The notes below the pieces were generated by a model. The model ran no database searches and was not told where the DNA came from. It saw nothing but the letters and a program-made list of their open reading frames with translations. This document shows positions 16,801 to 26,179 of a DNA stretch of 64,000 nucleotides, piece after piece; positions within the stretch are counted from its first letter, which is position 1; every line of letters begins with the position of its first letter. The DNA is from Bacillus sp. MYb209. GTDB taxonomy: Bacteria; Bacillota; Bacilli; Bacillales; Bacillaceae_G. The stretch lies in contig NZ_PCNZ01000002.1 of NCBI RefSeq assembly GCF_002975175.1, positions 478,230-542,229 on the forward strand, in the 5' to 3' direction. Position numbers and translations under genes: made by a program.

Positions 16801-17250
16801 TGTATAGGTACGGCTATACCATGGAACTGGTTCGCTTAATTTTTTTTCTTGTTTTAATGCTTCAGGACCAATATAATCTTGAAGTGTTTTTTTTGCTATT
16901 GTTAAAGATAAGGTTGTTTTCGGATTTCGATAGGAGGATTCAAGGTGACCAAGATGTGGTAGGGTGCGAAAATCATCTTTCGTAGGAGGGATATGGAAAA
17001 AATAATCACCTAAACGTATAAGAACATCGGATTGTTGTTGACTAAAACGTGGATTTCTAGAAAAATGTAATCCTTCTTTGATAGCCTTTTTTTCAGTAAT
17101 TAAGCGTTCTAAAGCAGTCTTTTTTAACCAATATAAGTACTTAGGATTAGTTGCAGCTTTAGCATGACGATTCACAACGAAAATAGATTGAGCTAGTCTA
17201 TTAATAGAATGTTGATTATGTAATTGAGATTGTGGTTGTGAAGGTTTCAT
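16792..17250 (-). CDS. ykyB: YkyB-family protein
   Basis: This 152-residue basic protein matches YkyB of B. subtilis in length and in blocks such as FVVNRHAKAATNPKYLYWLKK, HFSRNPRFSQQQSDVLIRLGDY and TLPHLGHLESSYRNPKT. It has no signal peptide or membrane segment. The stop codon lies within the bidirectional terminator it shares with ykyA. An AAGGAGA ribosome site precedes the ATG. The function of the family is not known. Confidence 0.85.
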   Translation of the reverse strand: MKPSQPQSQLHNQHSINRLAQSIFVVNRHAKAATNPKYLYWLKKTALERLITEKKAIKEGLHFSRNPRFSQQQSDVLIRLGDYFFHIPPTKDDFRTLPHLGHLESSYRNPKTTLSLTIAKKTLQDYIGPEALKQEKKLSEPVPWYSRTYTKK

Positions 17251-17333
17251 ATTGAATCTCCTTTCAAGTTTTCCTTATTATAGCATAAATAAAATGGGTT
17301 TTTATTATATGCAAAAAGTAATTGTATATATTT

Positions 17334-17353
17334 TCAATATTAAAGCAATATTG
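17334..17353. promoter_or_regulatory. Inverted repeat upstream of ppx promoter
   Basis: CAATATT-AAAGC-AATATTG lies about 20 bp before a TATAAT -10 (about 17372) that would drive ppx-ppk. It could be an operator; the regulator is unknown. Confidence 0.4.
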
Positions 17354-17391
17354 TTATAAAAAACAACTATTTTGTATAATAGTGATAGAAT

Positions 17392-18966
17392 ATGTTTCAG
17401 AAATTTGATAATGAAAGAGTGAGAAGTTTGAAAGAAATATTAAAACTACAATATGCCATTATAGACATTGGTTCTAATACAATGCGTTTAGTTATTTATG
17501 AAAAACAAAGCGGGGGTTTTTATAAAGAGATTGAAAATACGAAAGTGGTCGCTAGGTTAAGAAATTATTTAGTAAATGGTGTATTAAGTGAAGAAGGAAT
17601 AGAAGTATTATTACAAACATTATTTCAATTTCAAGAAAGTACACGATTCCATAAGTTACATCATGTACTTTGTGTTGCAACGGCAACAATTAGACAGGCT
17701 GAGAATCAAGATGAAATTAAAAAACTTGTTGAAGGGCAAACAGATTTTACTCTTAGAGTCTTATCAGAATATGAAGAAGCGCGTTACGGTTATTTAGCAG
17801 TTATGAATTCTACCTCGTTTTCAGAAGGAATTACAGTTGATATTGGTGGGGGGAGTACAGAAGTTACATATTTCCGAAATAGAGAAATTTTAGAATACCA
17901 TAGCTTTCCTTTTGGAGCACTTTCTTTAAAGCAACAATTTATTCAAGGTGATATTCCTACTATAGAGGAGTTAGATGAGATTAAAAGGTATTTATGGTAT
18001 CAATTTCGAACATTACCATGGTTAATCGATAAAAAATTGCCTCTTATCGCAATTGGAGGTAGTGCGAGGAACATGGTGAAAATCCATCAAAATTTAATTT
18101 GTTATCCTATAGCTGGATTACATTTATACAAAATGAAAGAAGAAGATATTAAAAATGTAAAAGATGAATTAAAAGAATTGTCGTTCATAGAACTGCAAAA
18201 ATTGGAAGGGTTAGCAAAAGATCGAGCAGATACAATTATTCCAGCAGTCGAAGTATTTCATATGCTTGTGAACGTGATAGGGGCACCAGCATTTGTGTTG
18301 AGTAAAAAAGGATTAAGAGAAGGTGTTTTCTATGAAGAATTAACGAAAGATTTGGGGATTTCATACTATCCGAACGTAATAGAAGAAAATTTACATTTGT
18401 TAGCACATGAATACGAAATGGATATGGAATTTGTTATTCAACTTATTAAACAAGGAACATTAATTTGCAAACAACTTGAAGGAGCTGGACTCATTTCTAT
18501 GCCAGAAAAAGACTGGGAAATATTCCATCAAGCAGCAAAAGTATTTAATATTGGGAAATATATAGATGAAGAAGCAAGCCGATTACATACATTTTATTTA
18601 CTAGCAAATAAAACAATTGATGGTATGATGCATAAAGATCGAATTAGATTGGCACTTATCGCTTCTTATAAATCAAAAATGTTATTTAAGCAACATTCGT
18701 CCCCATTTGAAGGTTGGTTTGATAAAAATGAACAAAAGAACATTCGGTTATTAGGGGCTGTTTTACAATTTTCAGCCGCTTTAAATGTGAGACAAAGATC
18801 GCTTATTGAAACGATATATATTACGGAAAGCAAAGAAGGCTTAACGTTTAAAATTTTATGTGAACAATCGGCATTAGCTGAAAAAGTCCAAGCGGAAAAA
18901 CAAAAAAAACAACTAGAAAGAGTATTAAAAACGAATATTAACTTAGTATTTGAATTAAAACAATAA
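17392..18966 (+). CDS. ppx: Exopolyphosphatase Ppx
   Basis: This 524-residue protein belongs to the Ppx/GppA phosphatase family that removes terminal phosphate from polyphosphate. The ASKHA-fold motifs are visible: AIIDIGSNTMRLVIYE near residue 22, the TVDIGGGSTEV loop near 145, and the IGGSARN block near 225. The C-terminal third is an all-helical HD-like domain (EYEMDMEFVIQLIKQ onward), as in long Ppx forms. It is followed 99 nt later by ppk, so synthesis and breakdown of polyphosphate are paired in one operon. The ATG at 17392 has no strong ribosome site; a TTG at 17428 after GAAAGAGTGAG is an alternative start. Confidence 0.93.
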   Translation: MFQKFDNERVRSLKEILKLQYAIIDIGSNTMRLVIYEKQSGGFYKEIENTKVVARLRNYLVNGVLSEEGIEVLLQTLFQFQESTRFHKLHHVLCVATATIRQAENQDEIKKLVEGQTDFTLRVLSEYEEARYGYLAVMNSTSFSEGITVDIGGGSTEVTYFRNREILEYHSFPFGALSLKQQFIQGDIPTIEELDEIKRYLWYQFRTLPWLIDKKLPLIAIGGSARNMVKIHQNLICYPIAGLHLYKMKEEDIKNVKDELKELSFIELQKLEGLAKDRADTIIPAVEVFHMLVNVIGAPAFVLSKKGLREGVFYEELTKDLGISYYPNVIEENLHLLAHEYEMDMEFVIQLIKQGTLICKQLEGAGLISMPEKDWEIFHQAAKVFNIGKYIDEEASRLHTFYLLANKTIDGMMHKDRIRLALIASYKSKMLFKQHSSPFEGWFDKNEQKNIRLLGAVLQFSAALNVRQRSLIETIYITESKEGLTFKILCEQSALAEKVQAEKQKKQLERVLKTNINLVFELKQ

Positions 18967-19065
18967 GTGGTACGGATGTCTTTACGGAAAATTAACACTT
19001 TGGAATATTGTAATTTGATAAAATAAAAGCAACTAAATTATATTAAAAAAGTTTCAAGGGGAAGT

Positions 19066-21183
19066 GTGAAGAGAATGGAATTGCTAAAGGGGAATTTAGT
19101 AAATTTAAATGATACAGCTTATTATAATAATCGTGAATTAAGCTGGCTAGCGTTTAACGAACGTGTACTACAAGAAGCACAAGATGAAAATAATCCACTT
19201 TTAGAAAGACTAAAGTTTATTAGTATTTTTAGTTCAAATTTAGATGAATTTTTCATGGTGCGCGTAGCAGGTTTGAAAGATCAAGTAAGTGCCGGATTTA
19301 ACCAACCAGAAAATAAAGCCGGTTTAACACCCAAAAAGCAGTTAAATAATATTGCGATAAAATCCCATGAGCTAATGACTGTACAATATGAGACGTTTAA
19401 TAATTATGTATTGCCAGCACTTGAGCTAGAGGGGATTGAGCGTTTAACATTCCATGATTTGACGAAAGAGCAGCGGGAGTTTATCGAAGAGTATTTCGAT
19501 GAAAAAATTTTTCCAGTTTTAACTCCTGTAGCAATCGATGCGTATCGTCCATTTCCGATGTTATTAAATAAAAGTTTGAACTTAGCTACTATTTTATATG
19601 ATGAGAAGCAAGCTGAGGAAGAAAATCGTACGAAGTTAGGAATTGTACAAGTACCTTCTTTACTAGAGCGTTTCATATTTTTACCGAGTGAAGGACAAAG
19701 GCATAAATTTATTTTATTAGAAGATGTAATTAGTGGCTTTACCCATAAATTATTCACAGGATATAAAGTATCATCTGTTACTCGTTTCCGTATTACACGT
19801 AATGCAGATTTAACAATTCATGAAGAAGGTGCACGCGATTTATTAAAAGTAATTGAAAAAGAATTGAAAAAGCGTAAGTGGGGTGCTGCCGTTCGTTTAG
19901 AAATTGGTAAAGAACACATCGATGAAAGAGTATTGGCTTTATTGTATGAGGTGTTGGAAGTAAAAGATGAAGATGTGTACATGATGGATGGACCGTTAGA
20001 TTTAACATGTTTATTCTCTTTATATAAAAAATTAGCACCTTTATATGAGCACCTTGTATATCCGGCGCTTATTCCTCAGCCTCCTCAAGATTTAGGAGAT
20101 GAGGAAGATGTATTTGAAAAAGCGATAGAACATGATATTTTATTACACCATCCCTTTGAGTCATTTCAGCCAGTTGTTGATTTTGTTCGTGATGCGGCAG
20201 ATGACTCGAATGTACTTGCGATCAAACAAACGTTATATCGTGTAAGTGGGGATTCTCCAATAATTCAGGCGTTGAAGGTAGCAGCTGAAAAAGGAAAACA
20301 AGTGACGGTATTGGTTGAGTTAAAGGCGAGGTTTGATGAAGAGAATAATGTTCATTGGGCTAAAGAATTGGAACAGGCCGGATGTCACGTTATTTACGGA
20401 GTAAGTCACTTGAAAACGCATAGTAAAATTACGTTAGTTGTAAGAAGAAGAAACGGAAAAATTGAAAGGTTTGTACATCTTGGAACCGGAAATTATAATG
20501 ATGCAACAGCGAAGTTATATACCGATTTTGGATATATTACATCGCGAAAAGACTTTGGTATAGATGCAACAAATTTCTTTAATTATTTGAGTGGCTATAC
20601 AACGAAACCGCATTTTCATCATTTATCTGTTGCACCATTTGATATAAGAGAGCAATTTATGGATTTAATAGATGAGGAAATCCGTTACCATAGACAATAT
20701 GGAAATGGATATATTATCGCTAAGATGAATTCGTTAACAGATAAACCGTTAATAAAAAAAATGTATGAAGCATCGCAAGCTGGGGTAAGGGTAGAGCTCA
20801 TCGTTAGAGGGACATGTTGTTTAAGACCTGGGATTCCAAATGTAAGTGAAAATATTCGTGTAGTTAGTGTTGTGGGAAGATATTTAGAACATAGTCGGAT
20901 TTATTATTTCCATCATAATGGAGATGAGAAAATATACTTATCTTCAGCTGATTTGATGACGCGAAATATGGAAAAACGAGTAGAAATATCCTTCCCAATT
21001 TTAGATATTGAAATGAAAGCGAGAATAAATTCAATTTTACAGCTTATTTTAGCTGATAATGTGAAAACACGTGAACAAAATAAAGATGGTGACTATTATT
21101 ATATAATTAATAGTAGTACACAAGAAATTGATAGCCAATTGAATTTATTTAAGATGGCGTATCAAAATACAGACGCTGAATAA
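19066..21183 (+). CDS. ppk: Polyphosphate kinase Ppk1
   Basis: This 705-residue enzyme reversibly polymerises the gamma phosphate of ATP into polyphosphate. Domain order is as in Ppk1: an N-terminal helical domain (YYNNRELSWLAFNERVL), a head domain, and two phospholipase-D-like catalytic domains. The autophosphorylated histidine region is seen as YGVSHLKTHSKITLVV, and nearby conserved blocks are HLGTGNYNDATAKLYTDFG and VRGTCCLRPGI. The GTG at 19066 follows AAGGGG closely; an ATG 9 nt downstream is equally plausible. B. subtilis lacks a Ppk1, while cereus-group bacteria have it, which fits the organism call. A terminator follows. Confidence 0.95.
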   Translation: MKRMELLKGNLVNLNDTAYYNNRELSWLAFNERVLQEAQDENNPLLERLKFISIFSSNLDEFFMVRVAGLKDQVSAGFNQPENKAGLTPKKQLNNIAIKSHELMTVQYETFNNYVLPALELEGIERLTFHDLTKEQREFIEEYFDEKIFPVLTPVAIDAYRPFPMLLNKSLNLATILYDEKQAEEENRTKLGIVQVPSLLERFIFLPSEGQRHKFILLEDVISGFTHKLFTGYKVSSVTRFRITRNADLTIHEEGARDLLKVIEKELKKRKWGAAVRLEIGKEHIDERVLALLYEVLEVKDEDVYMMDGPLDLTCLFSLYKKLAPLYEHLVYPALIPQPPQDLGDEEDVFEKAIEHDILLHHPFESFQPVVDFVRDAADDSNVLAIKQTLYRVSGDSPIIQALKVAAEKGKQVTVLVELKARFDEENNVHWAKELEQAGCHVIYGVSHLKTHSKITLVVRRRNGKIERFVHLGTGNYNDATAKLYTDFGYITSRKDFGIDATNFFNYLSGYTTKPHFHHLSVAPFDIREQFMDLIDEEIRYHRQYGNGYIIAKMNSLTDKPLIKKMYEASQAGVRVELIVRGTCCLRPGIPNVSENIRVVSVVGRYLEHSRIYYFHHNGDEKIYLSSADLMTRNMEKRVEISFPILDIEMKARINSILQLILADNVKTREQNKDGDYYYIINSSTQEIDSQLNLFKMAYQNTDAE

Positions 21184-21195
21184 TGGAAATATAGT

Positions 21196-21227
21196 AAAAA
21201 CCTCTTATTGAAATTAAGAGGTTTTTA
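21196..21227 (+). terminator. Terminator of ppx-ppk
   Basis: AAAAACCTCTT and AAGAGGTTTTT pair around ATTGAAATT, just after the ppk stop codon. Confidence 0.9.
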
Positions 21228-21348
21228 CATTTTTCTCTAAATCATATGTTCCGCAAATGGAAGAATGAATAGAGAGAATAGTTTTTATCATAGGCGTGTG
21301 ATGATTCGGTTAATTGCGAGAATAATATTGGAAGAATCGTTGTTTTAA

Positions 21349-21573
21349 TTAGTAATAGAATGGTTGTTGACAAGGTCCTCCGTAACAAGGATAAGGTGCT
21401 GGTGGTGGATAAGGTGGATAGAAGGGTCTAGGACCGAAAGCTAATGCTCCACCGAGCAATCCTCCAGCAATTCCAGCTAGAAATGGAACGCCGAAAAATG
21501 GAAAGAAGCGTGAGTCGCCTACTGGGCCAATAGGTACTGAACGAACTGGGATTGGTTGATAATATGGATACAT
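21349..21573 (-). CDS. Small Pro/Tyr/Gly-rich protein, possible spore coat component
   Basis: This 74-residue protein starts MYPYYQPIPV, has a central glycine-rich hydrophobic stretch (PFLAGIAGGLLGGALAF) that could enter a membrane, and ends in Pro-Tyr-Cys-rich sequence (PPYPPPAPYPCYGGPC). The start at 21573 is fixed by an AAAGGAGG ribosome site 7 nt upstream; the same frame is open further left but has no signal there. Pro/Tyr-rich small proteins are common in the Bacillus spore coat and exosporium, which suggests but does not prove such a role. It is probably an independent unit behind ykuE. Confidence 0.7.
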   Translation of the reverse strand: MYPYYQPIPVRSVPIGPVGDSRFFPFFGVPFLAGIAGGLLGGALAFGPRPFYPPYPPPAPYPCYGGPCQQPFYY

Positions 21574-21673
21574 GAACAAACCTCCTTTATTGGACTCACT
21601 TTTATCATATGGTGGACCAAGTGTGGATGAGCGCGTACAAGAAAGGATATGTACGAAAATAGGCAAATACATG

Positions 21674-22531
21674 TTACGAATTTTGTAGGGTAAAAAGCGT
21701 AATTTCAGGTTTAGCCATAAAGCGGAATGGGACGCGTGTTCTTCCAAGACCTCGATTGACATAGAGAGTCAAATCTCGAATAGTATAGAACCCCTCAATG
21801 TAGTGTTTTGCAAGAGCTGGGGTAATAATGGCACCTAAAAAAGGAAGTTGTACTTGTCCGCCGTGGCTATGACCAGAAAGCTGGAGATTGATTGGGTATT
21901 TAGCAATTTGTGGTGCGATATCTGGTTCGTGAACAAGGACAATTGTATAAATATTTTGCTGTGCACGTCGTAACGTTTCCTCTATTTTTGGTTTGCCGAG
22001 TAATATATCATCGATTCCAAAAATGGAAATTTCGCTATTATCTAGTAAACGAATTCGTTTTTCTTTATTTTTTAAAAGTTGAAATCCAGATTCAAGCATG
22101 ATGTGATCGTAGTATTCAGTTCCATATCCACCATGGTCATGGTTTCCATAAATGGAGAATTTCCCGAAAGGCGCTTCTATATTTCGTAAAATGGATGCGA
22201 CAAAAGGGGTCTCAGTATATGTTTGGTAATTATCAATGAGGTCACCAGTAAAAAGGACAATATCTGGTTTTTCGGCATTGATTTTGAAAACAATTTGAGA
22301 TAAGTGTTGAAGAGAAAAATAGTAACCTAGATGTAAGTCGCTAAATTGAATGATTTTCATACCATGAAAACTTTTTGGTATGAGTGGTGATTTGAGTGTG
22401 TGTTGCACAACAGAGAGACAATGTGGCTCTATATATTTCGCGTAATAGTAGCCGATGCTAGTGGTTATAAGTGTATAGAGACAAGTGCGTATTCCAGTCT
22501 TTAAAAAATTTCTTCTTGTCATTTGCTTCAT
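21674..22531 (-). CDS. ykuE: Tat-exported metallophosphoesterase YkuE
   Basis: This 285-residue protein has a twin-arginine signal (TRRNFLKTG, residues 5-13, followed by a hydrophobic stretch) and a calcineurin-like metallophosphoesterase domain. Metal-binding motifs are visible in order: SDLHLG, FTGDLID, YGNHDHGG, and LSGHSHGGQ. In B. subtilis YkuE is a substrate of the TatAyCy translocase and is retained at the cell wall. Length agrees with the family. The gene diverges from fadH, as in the B. subtilis ykuE-ykuF neighbourhood. The physiological substrate is unknown. Confidence 0.9.
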   Translation of the reverse strand: MKQMTRRNFLKTGIRTCLYTLITTSIGYYYAKYIEPHCLSVVQHTLKSPLIPKSFHGMKIIQFSDLHLGYYFSLQHLSQIVFKINAEKPDIVLFTGDLIDNYQTYTETPFVASILRNIEAPFGKFSIYGNHDHGGYGTEYYDHIMLESGFQLLKNKEKRIRLLDNSEISIFGIDDILLGKPKIEETLRRAQQNIYTIVLVHEPDIAPQIAKYPINLQLSGHSHGGQVQLPFLGAIITPALAKHYIEGFYTIRDLTLYVNRGLGRTRVPFRFMAKPEITLFTLQNS

Positions 22532-22775
22532 AGAAATGTGAGTACACCTATTAGACCTATATCAAATATATTTGTCCTATATACAGGTTACTCGAATCTC
22601 CTTTCAGTATATTTTTAAAAATATATTTTAGAGTATAAAAAAGTAGTATAGATTACGAAAAATATGAGAAAAAAATTTCTTCACACTAAAATATCAGAAA
22701 AGTTTAAAAATATAAAGATTTCTATCAAATAAAATGATAAAATGAACGTGTATTCATTTTTAGGAGGGGATGTAT

Positions 22776-23540
22776 TTGAAAGAAAAGGTAGTTATTATAA
22801 CAGGTGGATCGAGTGGAATGGGAAAAGGAATGGCGACTCGTTTTGCAAAAGAAGGGGCACGTGTTGTCATTACAGGGCGTACTAAAGAAAAGCTAGAAGA
22901 AACAAAGCTAGAGATCGAGCAGTTTCCAGGGCAAGTATTACCTGTGCAAATGGATGTGCGAAATACTGATGATATTCAGAGAATGATTGAACATATTGAT
23001 GAGAAGTTTGGACGAATTGATATTTTAATAAATAATGCAGCTGGAAATTTTATTTGTCCAGCAGAGGATTTATCTGTGAATGGCTGGAATTCGGTCATTA
23101 ATATTGTATTAAATGGGACGTTTTATTGTAGCCACGCTGTAGGGAAATATTGGATTGAGAAAGGTATAAAAGGAAATATCATTAATATGGTAGCAACGTA
23201 TGCATGGGATGCAGGCCCAGGGGTTATCCATTCAGCTGCAGCGAAAGCTGGTGTATTAGCGATGACGAAAACTCTTGCTGTTGAGTGGGGACGTAAATAT
23301 GGGATACGAGTTAACGCTATCGCACCAGGACCAATTGAACGTACAGGTGGTGCCGATAAATTATGGATTTCAGAAGAAATGGCTAAGCGTACAATACAAA
23401 GTGTCCCACTTGGTAGGCTAGGGACACCAGAAGAAATTGCGGGTCTAGCTTATTATTTATGTTCAGATGAAGCTGCATACATAAATGGAACTTGTATGAC
23501 AATGGATGGTGGCCAGCATTTGCACCAATATCCATTTTAA
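22776..23540 (+). CDS. fadH: 2,4-dienoyl-CoA reductase FadH (short-chain dehydrogenase)
   Basis: This 254-residue short-chain dehydrogenase matches FadH (YkuF), which reduces 2,4-dienoyl-CoA during degradation of unsaturated fatty acids. The NAD(P)-binding Gly motif is TGGSSGMGKGMA, the NNAAGN motif follows, and APGPIERTGG is the family signature near the C-terminus. I chose the TTG at 22776 rather than the ATG at 22770, because AGGAGGGG ends only 1 nt before that ATG but 6 nt before the TTG, and the TTG start lines up with the short N-terminus of the B. subtilis protein. It diverges from ykuE. Confidence 0.88.
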   Translation: MKEKVVIITGGSSGMGKGMATRFAKEGARVVITGRTKEKLEETKLEIEQFPGQVLPVQMDVRNTDDIQRMIEHIDEKFGRIDILINNAAGNFICPAEDLSVNGWNSVINIVLNGTFYCSHAVGKYWIEKGIKGNIINMVATYAWDAGPGVIHSAAAKAGVLAMTKTLAVEWGRKYGIRVNAIAPGPIERTGGADKLWISEEMAKRTIQSVPLGRLGTPEEIAGLAYYLCSDEAAYINGTCMTMDGGQHLHQYPF

Positions 23541-23705
23541 AAGGGATGAAAAATGAATGATTTATTAATTTTTCTTTGGTTAAATGTGACGAAGCTGTGA
23601 CATGTGATAGAAATGTGTTTACAAAGGGGAATATATACGTTATATTTAAGACCTCTTTTTTCTTCATAGTAGAATTGCTAATTCCCCTTAGCATTTTACC
23701 CCTCT

Positions 23706-23737
23706 AATCCCTTCAGGAAAACTGAAGGGATTTTTTA
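23706..23737 (+). terminator. Terminator downstream of fadH
   Basis: AATCCCTTCAG and CTGAAGGGATT pair around GAAAA, followed by TTTTTA. It lies 165 nt past the fadH stop codon. Confidence 0.85.
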
Positions 23738-23794
23738 TTATTTTTCCGTAAATATCGTGTTATAATTTTTGAAAAGTAAAGGGAGGGAAGCACG

Positions 23795-25012
23795 TTGATA
23801 GATGCATTAGATGTAATGAGTAACTTGGATAAAGTCCTTCCTTATTATCAAGCTATTTTTAGTGCTGATGAGCATACAGTAATTGGATATGAAGTTGTAG
23901 GACGTATTCAAACAGAAGAGGGCATACAAAGTTTAGCATCTTTCTTCCATGATGATTCTATTCCGAGTGAGTTCCAACTTGAAGCGGATAACATCATTGT
24001 AGAAAAAGCGTTAAATAGGTATTTAGAAACGGATCAAAAATTATTATTATTTATACATCGGAATGCTAATGTATTAATGAATGATGAAGATGAAAGTTTA
24101 CTTCAACTTTTGCTGATGTATGAAGAACAAGGTTTGAACTTACAACGCATTGTTCTGGAAATAACAGAACATGAATGTAAAGAAGATATAGAACAATTTA
24201 ATCATTTACTTATGTATTATCGTACATATGGTATTCAAATTTCGATTAATAAAGTCGGAACGGGTACAAGTAATTTAGAGCGTATTAGCGTGTTAGCACC
24301 GGATATTTTAAAAGTAGATTTAACAAATTTAAGGCAAACTGCACTTTTACAATCTTATCAAGATATTTTATATTCCTTATCTTTACTTGCTAGAAGAATT
24401 GGTGCGACATTGTTATATGAAGAAATTGATGCTTTTTATCAACTACAATATGCTTGGAAAAACGGTGGTAGATATTATCAAGGTAATTATTTGAAAGAAT
24501 GTTTACCTGATTTTATTGAAACGAATGTTTTAAAAGAGCGACTTGGTAATGAATGTCATCAATTTATTCTGCATGAGAAGAAGAAGTTGCAAAAAATTTA
24601 TAATTTAACAGAGATGTTACGTGATCGAATTGGTGATGTTCTGTCAAAACAAAAAAAGAATGAAGATATAAATGATTGGTTATTACAATTTAGCCAAAGC
24701 ATATCACAATATAGTTTTCGGATATTTATTTGTAATGAAGATGGTTTTCAACAATCTGGTAATATTATGAAAAAAGATGGTGAATGGATCATTATGCCAG
24801 AGTATTATATGAAGAACTGGAGCTGGCGCCCGTATTTTCTAGAAAATATAATGAAAATGCGTTTTGAGAATAAGGCAAGACTTTCAGATTTATATGCTGA
24901 TATCGAAACTGGTGAAATGGTACGAACATTTTCATTCCCGATTGATGATGAAAACTTTTTATTTATAGATTTATCGTACGAATATTTATATGAAGAAGAT
25001 GTTTTATTTTAA
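23795..25012 (+). CDS. ykuI: YkuI-family degenerate EAL protein
   Basis: This 405-residue protein matches YkuI of B. subtilis: an EAL domain (residues 1-250) followed by a YkuI_C PAS-like domain (about 270-400, including NWSWRPYFLENIMKMR). Glu33 of the EAL motif is kept (GYEVVGR), but the metal-binding DDFGTG loop is INKVGTG, so both loop aspartates are replaced (Asn152, Lys153). Hydrolysis of c-di-GMP is therefore unlikely; the protein is better viewed as a c-di-GMP sensor. The TTG start at 23795 follows GGGAGGG. It is monocistronic with its own terminator. Confidence 0.9.
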   Translation: MIDALDVMSNLDKVLPYYQAIFSADEHTVIGYEVVGRIQTEEGIQSLASFFHDDSIPSEFQLEADNIIVEKALNRYLETDQKLLLFIHRNANVLMNDEDESLLQLLLMYEEQGLNLQRIVLEITEHECKEDIEQFNHLLMYYRTYGIQISINKVGTGTSNLERISVLAPDILKVDLTNLRQTALLQSYQDILYSLSLLARRIGATLLYEEIDAFYQLQYAWKNGGRYYQGNYLKECLPDFIETNVLKERLGNECHQFILHEKKKLQKIYNLTEMLRDRIGDVLSKQKKNEDINDWLLQFSQSISQYSFRIFICNEDGFQQSGNIMKKDGEWIIMPEYYMKNWSWRPYFLENIMKMRFENKARLSDLYADIETGEMVRTFSFPIDDENFLFIDLSYEYLYEEDVLF

Positions 25013-25042
25013 TGCACGAAGAGATTCGTGCATTTTTTTTGT
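25013..25042 (+). terminator. Terminator of ykuI
   Basis: TGCACGAA-GAGA-TTCGTGCA followed by eight T residues, directly after the stop codon. Confidence 0.92.
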
Positions 25043-25196
25043 TTGTTTTTATCATAAATTGGTAATAGTGAAAATGATGATGAAAATGCTGTCTATCGTT
25101 GTAAAGATTTTACGAACGAAATCATCCCTTTCTTTGCATAATCATTGTTACAATGAATACTACAAAGACAAGCTCTTTTAAAAGGAAGGTGAAAAA

Positions 25197-25685
25197 ATGA
25201 AGAAATATGGAATATGGTTTGTTCTATTTATATGTGTTGCCTTTCTAGTTAGCTATAGTGTCACAACTGTTTTAGGAAAAGAAGAAGTGAAAGTGGATCG
25301 GAAAGAAGTGTTTACAACGATACAAAAAGGTTATGAGACGCAATTTTCAATTCGCGGGAAGCAAATATCTATGAATAAGATGATAGAGACGTTATCACCA
25401 TATTTTACAAATAATTTCCTTCAAGTTTTTACAGATGAAAACAGTAGAAATGAAAAACAAAGTGGTGAATATTTACTTCCAGCAAAAGAAGCCCCGTTTT
25501 CTTTTAATTCAGAAACAAAAATGTCTTATGATGAAGAACATAAAAATTTATATGTCTACGAGCGGGCAAAGAGTGGACAATATCAAATTGTGACATTGCA
25601 AAAGGATAATGGAAAATGGAAATTAGCAGGGTATCATGAAAGTCAGGAACTATTGACTGAAATAAAAAGGTTACAACAATTATGA
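25197..25685 (+). CDS. Secreted or membrane-anchored protein, DUF3993-like
   Basis: This 162-residue protein has an N-terminal signal/anchor (residues 4-26, WFVLFICVAFLVSYSV) and an extracellular domain that begins with an alpha-helical part and continues into beta strands (YLLPAKEAPFSFNSETKMSY, NLYVYERAKSGQYQIVTL). It resembles the DUF3993 family of Bacillus secreted proteins. An AAGGAAGGTG ribosome site precedes the ATG. It converges on the glutaredoxin-like gene and shares an inverted repeat with it. Function is unknown. Confidence 0.7.
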   Translation: MKKYGIWFVLFICVAFLVSYSVTTVLGKEEVKVDRKEVFTTIQKGYETQFSIRGKQISMNKMIETLSPYFTNNFLQVFTDENSRNEKQSGEYLLPAKEAPFSFNSETKMSYDEEHKNLYVYERAKSGQYQIVTLQKDNGKWKLAGYHESQELLTEIKRLQQL

Positions 25686-25717
25686 GAATAGGAATAGGTG
25701 TCCCCTATTCCTATTCT
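25685..25717. terminator. Inverted repeat at convergent gene ends
   Basis: AGAATAGGAATAGG and CCTATTCCTATTCT are perfect 14-nt arms. They overlap the stop codons of both convergent genes. No clear T-run follows, so termination strength is uncertain. Confidence 0.65.
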
Positions 25718-25947
25718 ATACCGAGTAGCTGTTGTAATTTTTCAATTTGAAAACCTGCGACAACTTCTCCGTCAATTACAACTGTTGGAGTTGAATAGGA
25801 TTCATAGTCATATAAAAGACGATTGCGTGCAGCAGCGTCTTTTTTTATGTCAAATTCTTCATATACAACGTTATTATGTTTCAAAAATTCTTTTACAATG
25901 GTACAAGGTGGACAATCGGGTTGTGTATAAACCTCAATTTTTTTCAT
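25711..25947 (-). CDS. Glutaredoxin-family thiol oxidoreductase
   Basis: This 78-residue thioredoxin-fold protein has the redox motif C12-P-P-C15, a cis-proline motif STPTVVIDGE and the C-terminal helix FQIEKLQQLLG. It is typical of small bacterial glutaredoxin/NrdH-like proteins. It should carry out disulfide exchange in the cytosol, with bacillithiol as a plausible low-molecular-weight thiol in this genus. A GGGAGGAATT ribosome site precedes the ATG. It is a single gene convergent with the DUF3993-like gene. Confidence 0.87.
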   Translation of the reverse strand: MKKIEVYTQPDCPPCTIVKEFLKHNNVVYEEFDIKKDAAARNRLLYDYESYSTPTVVIDGEVVAGFQIEKLQQLLGIE

Positions 25948-26179
25948 TGTAATTCCTCCCTTTTTCTGTTTTTTATTATATTCTGCTAGTATAAAAAGCG
26001 CAATAAAGAAGTAAAAAGATGCTCTTTCATCTTTTTACTTCGTATTTCGACAAATTTTAGTTGAGTTTCTGGCCAAGAACCTTTATCCTAGATTGTGGAA
26101 CGTTTTTTCTGTTATGACGGATAGAATGAGTATAGCTGTAAAACCTATTGGTAGGAAGATCAGAGAAAGGAGAGATTTC

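Noticed and set aside
23553-23600. A 15-codon frame (MNDLLIFLWLNVTKL) after fadH
   Set aside because: The ribosome site is weak and there is no terminator or composition bias to support translation.
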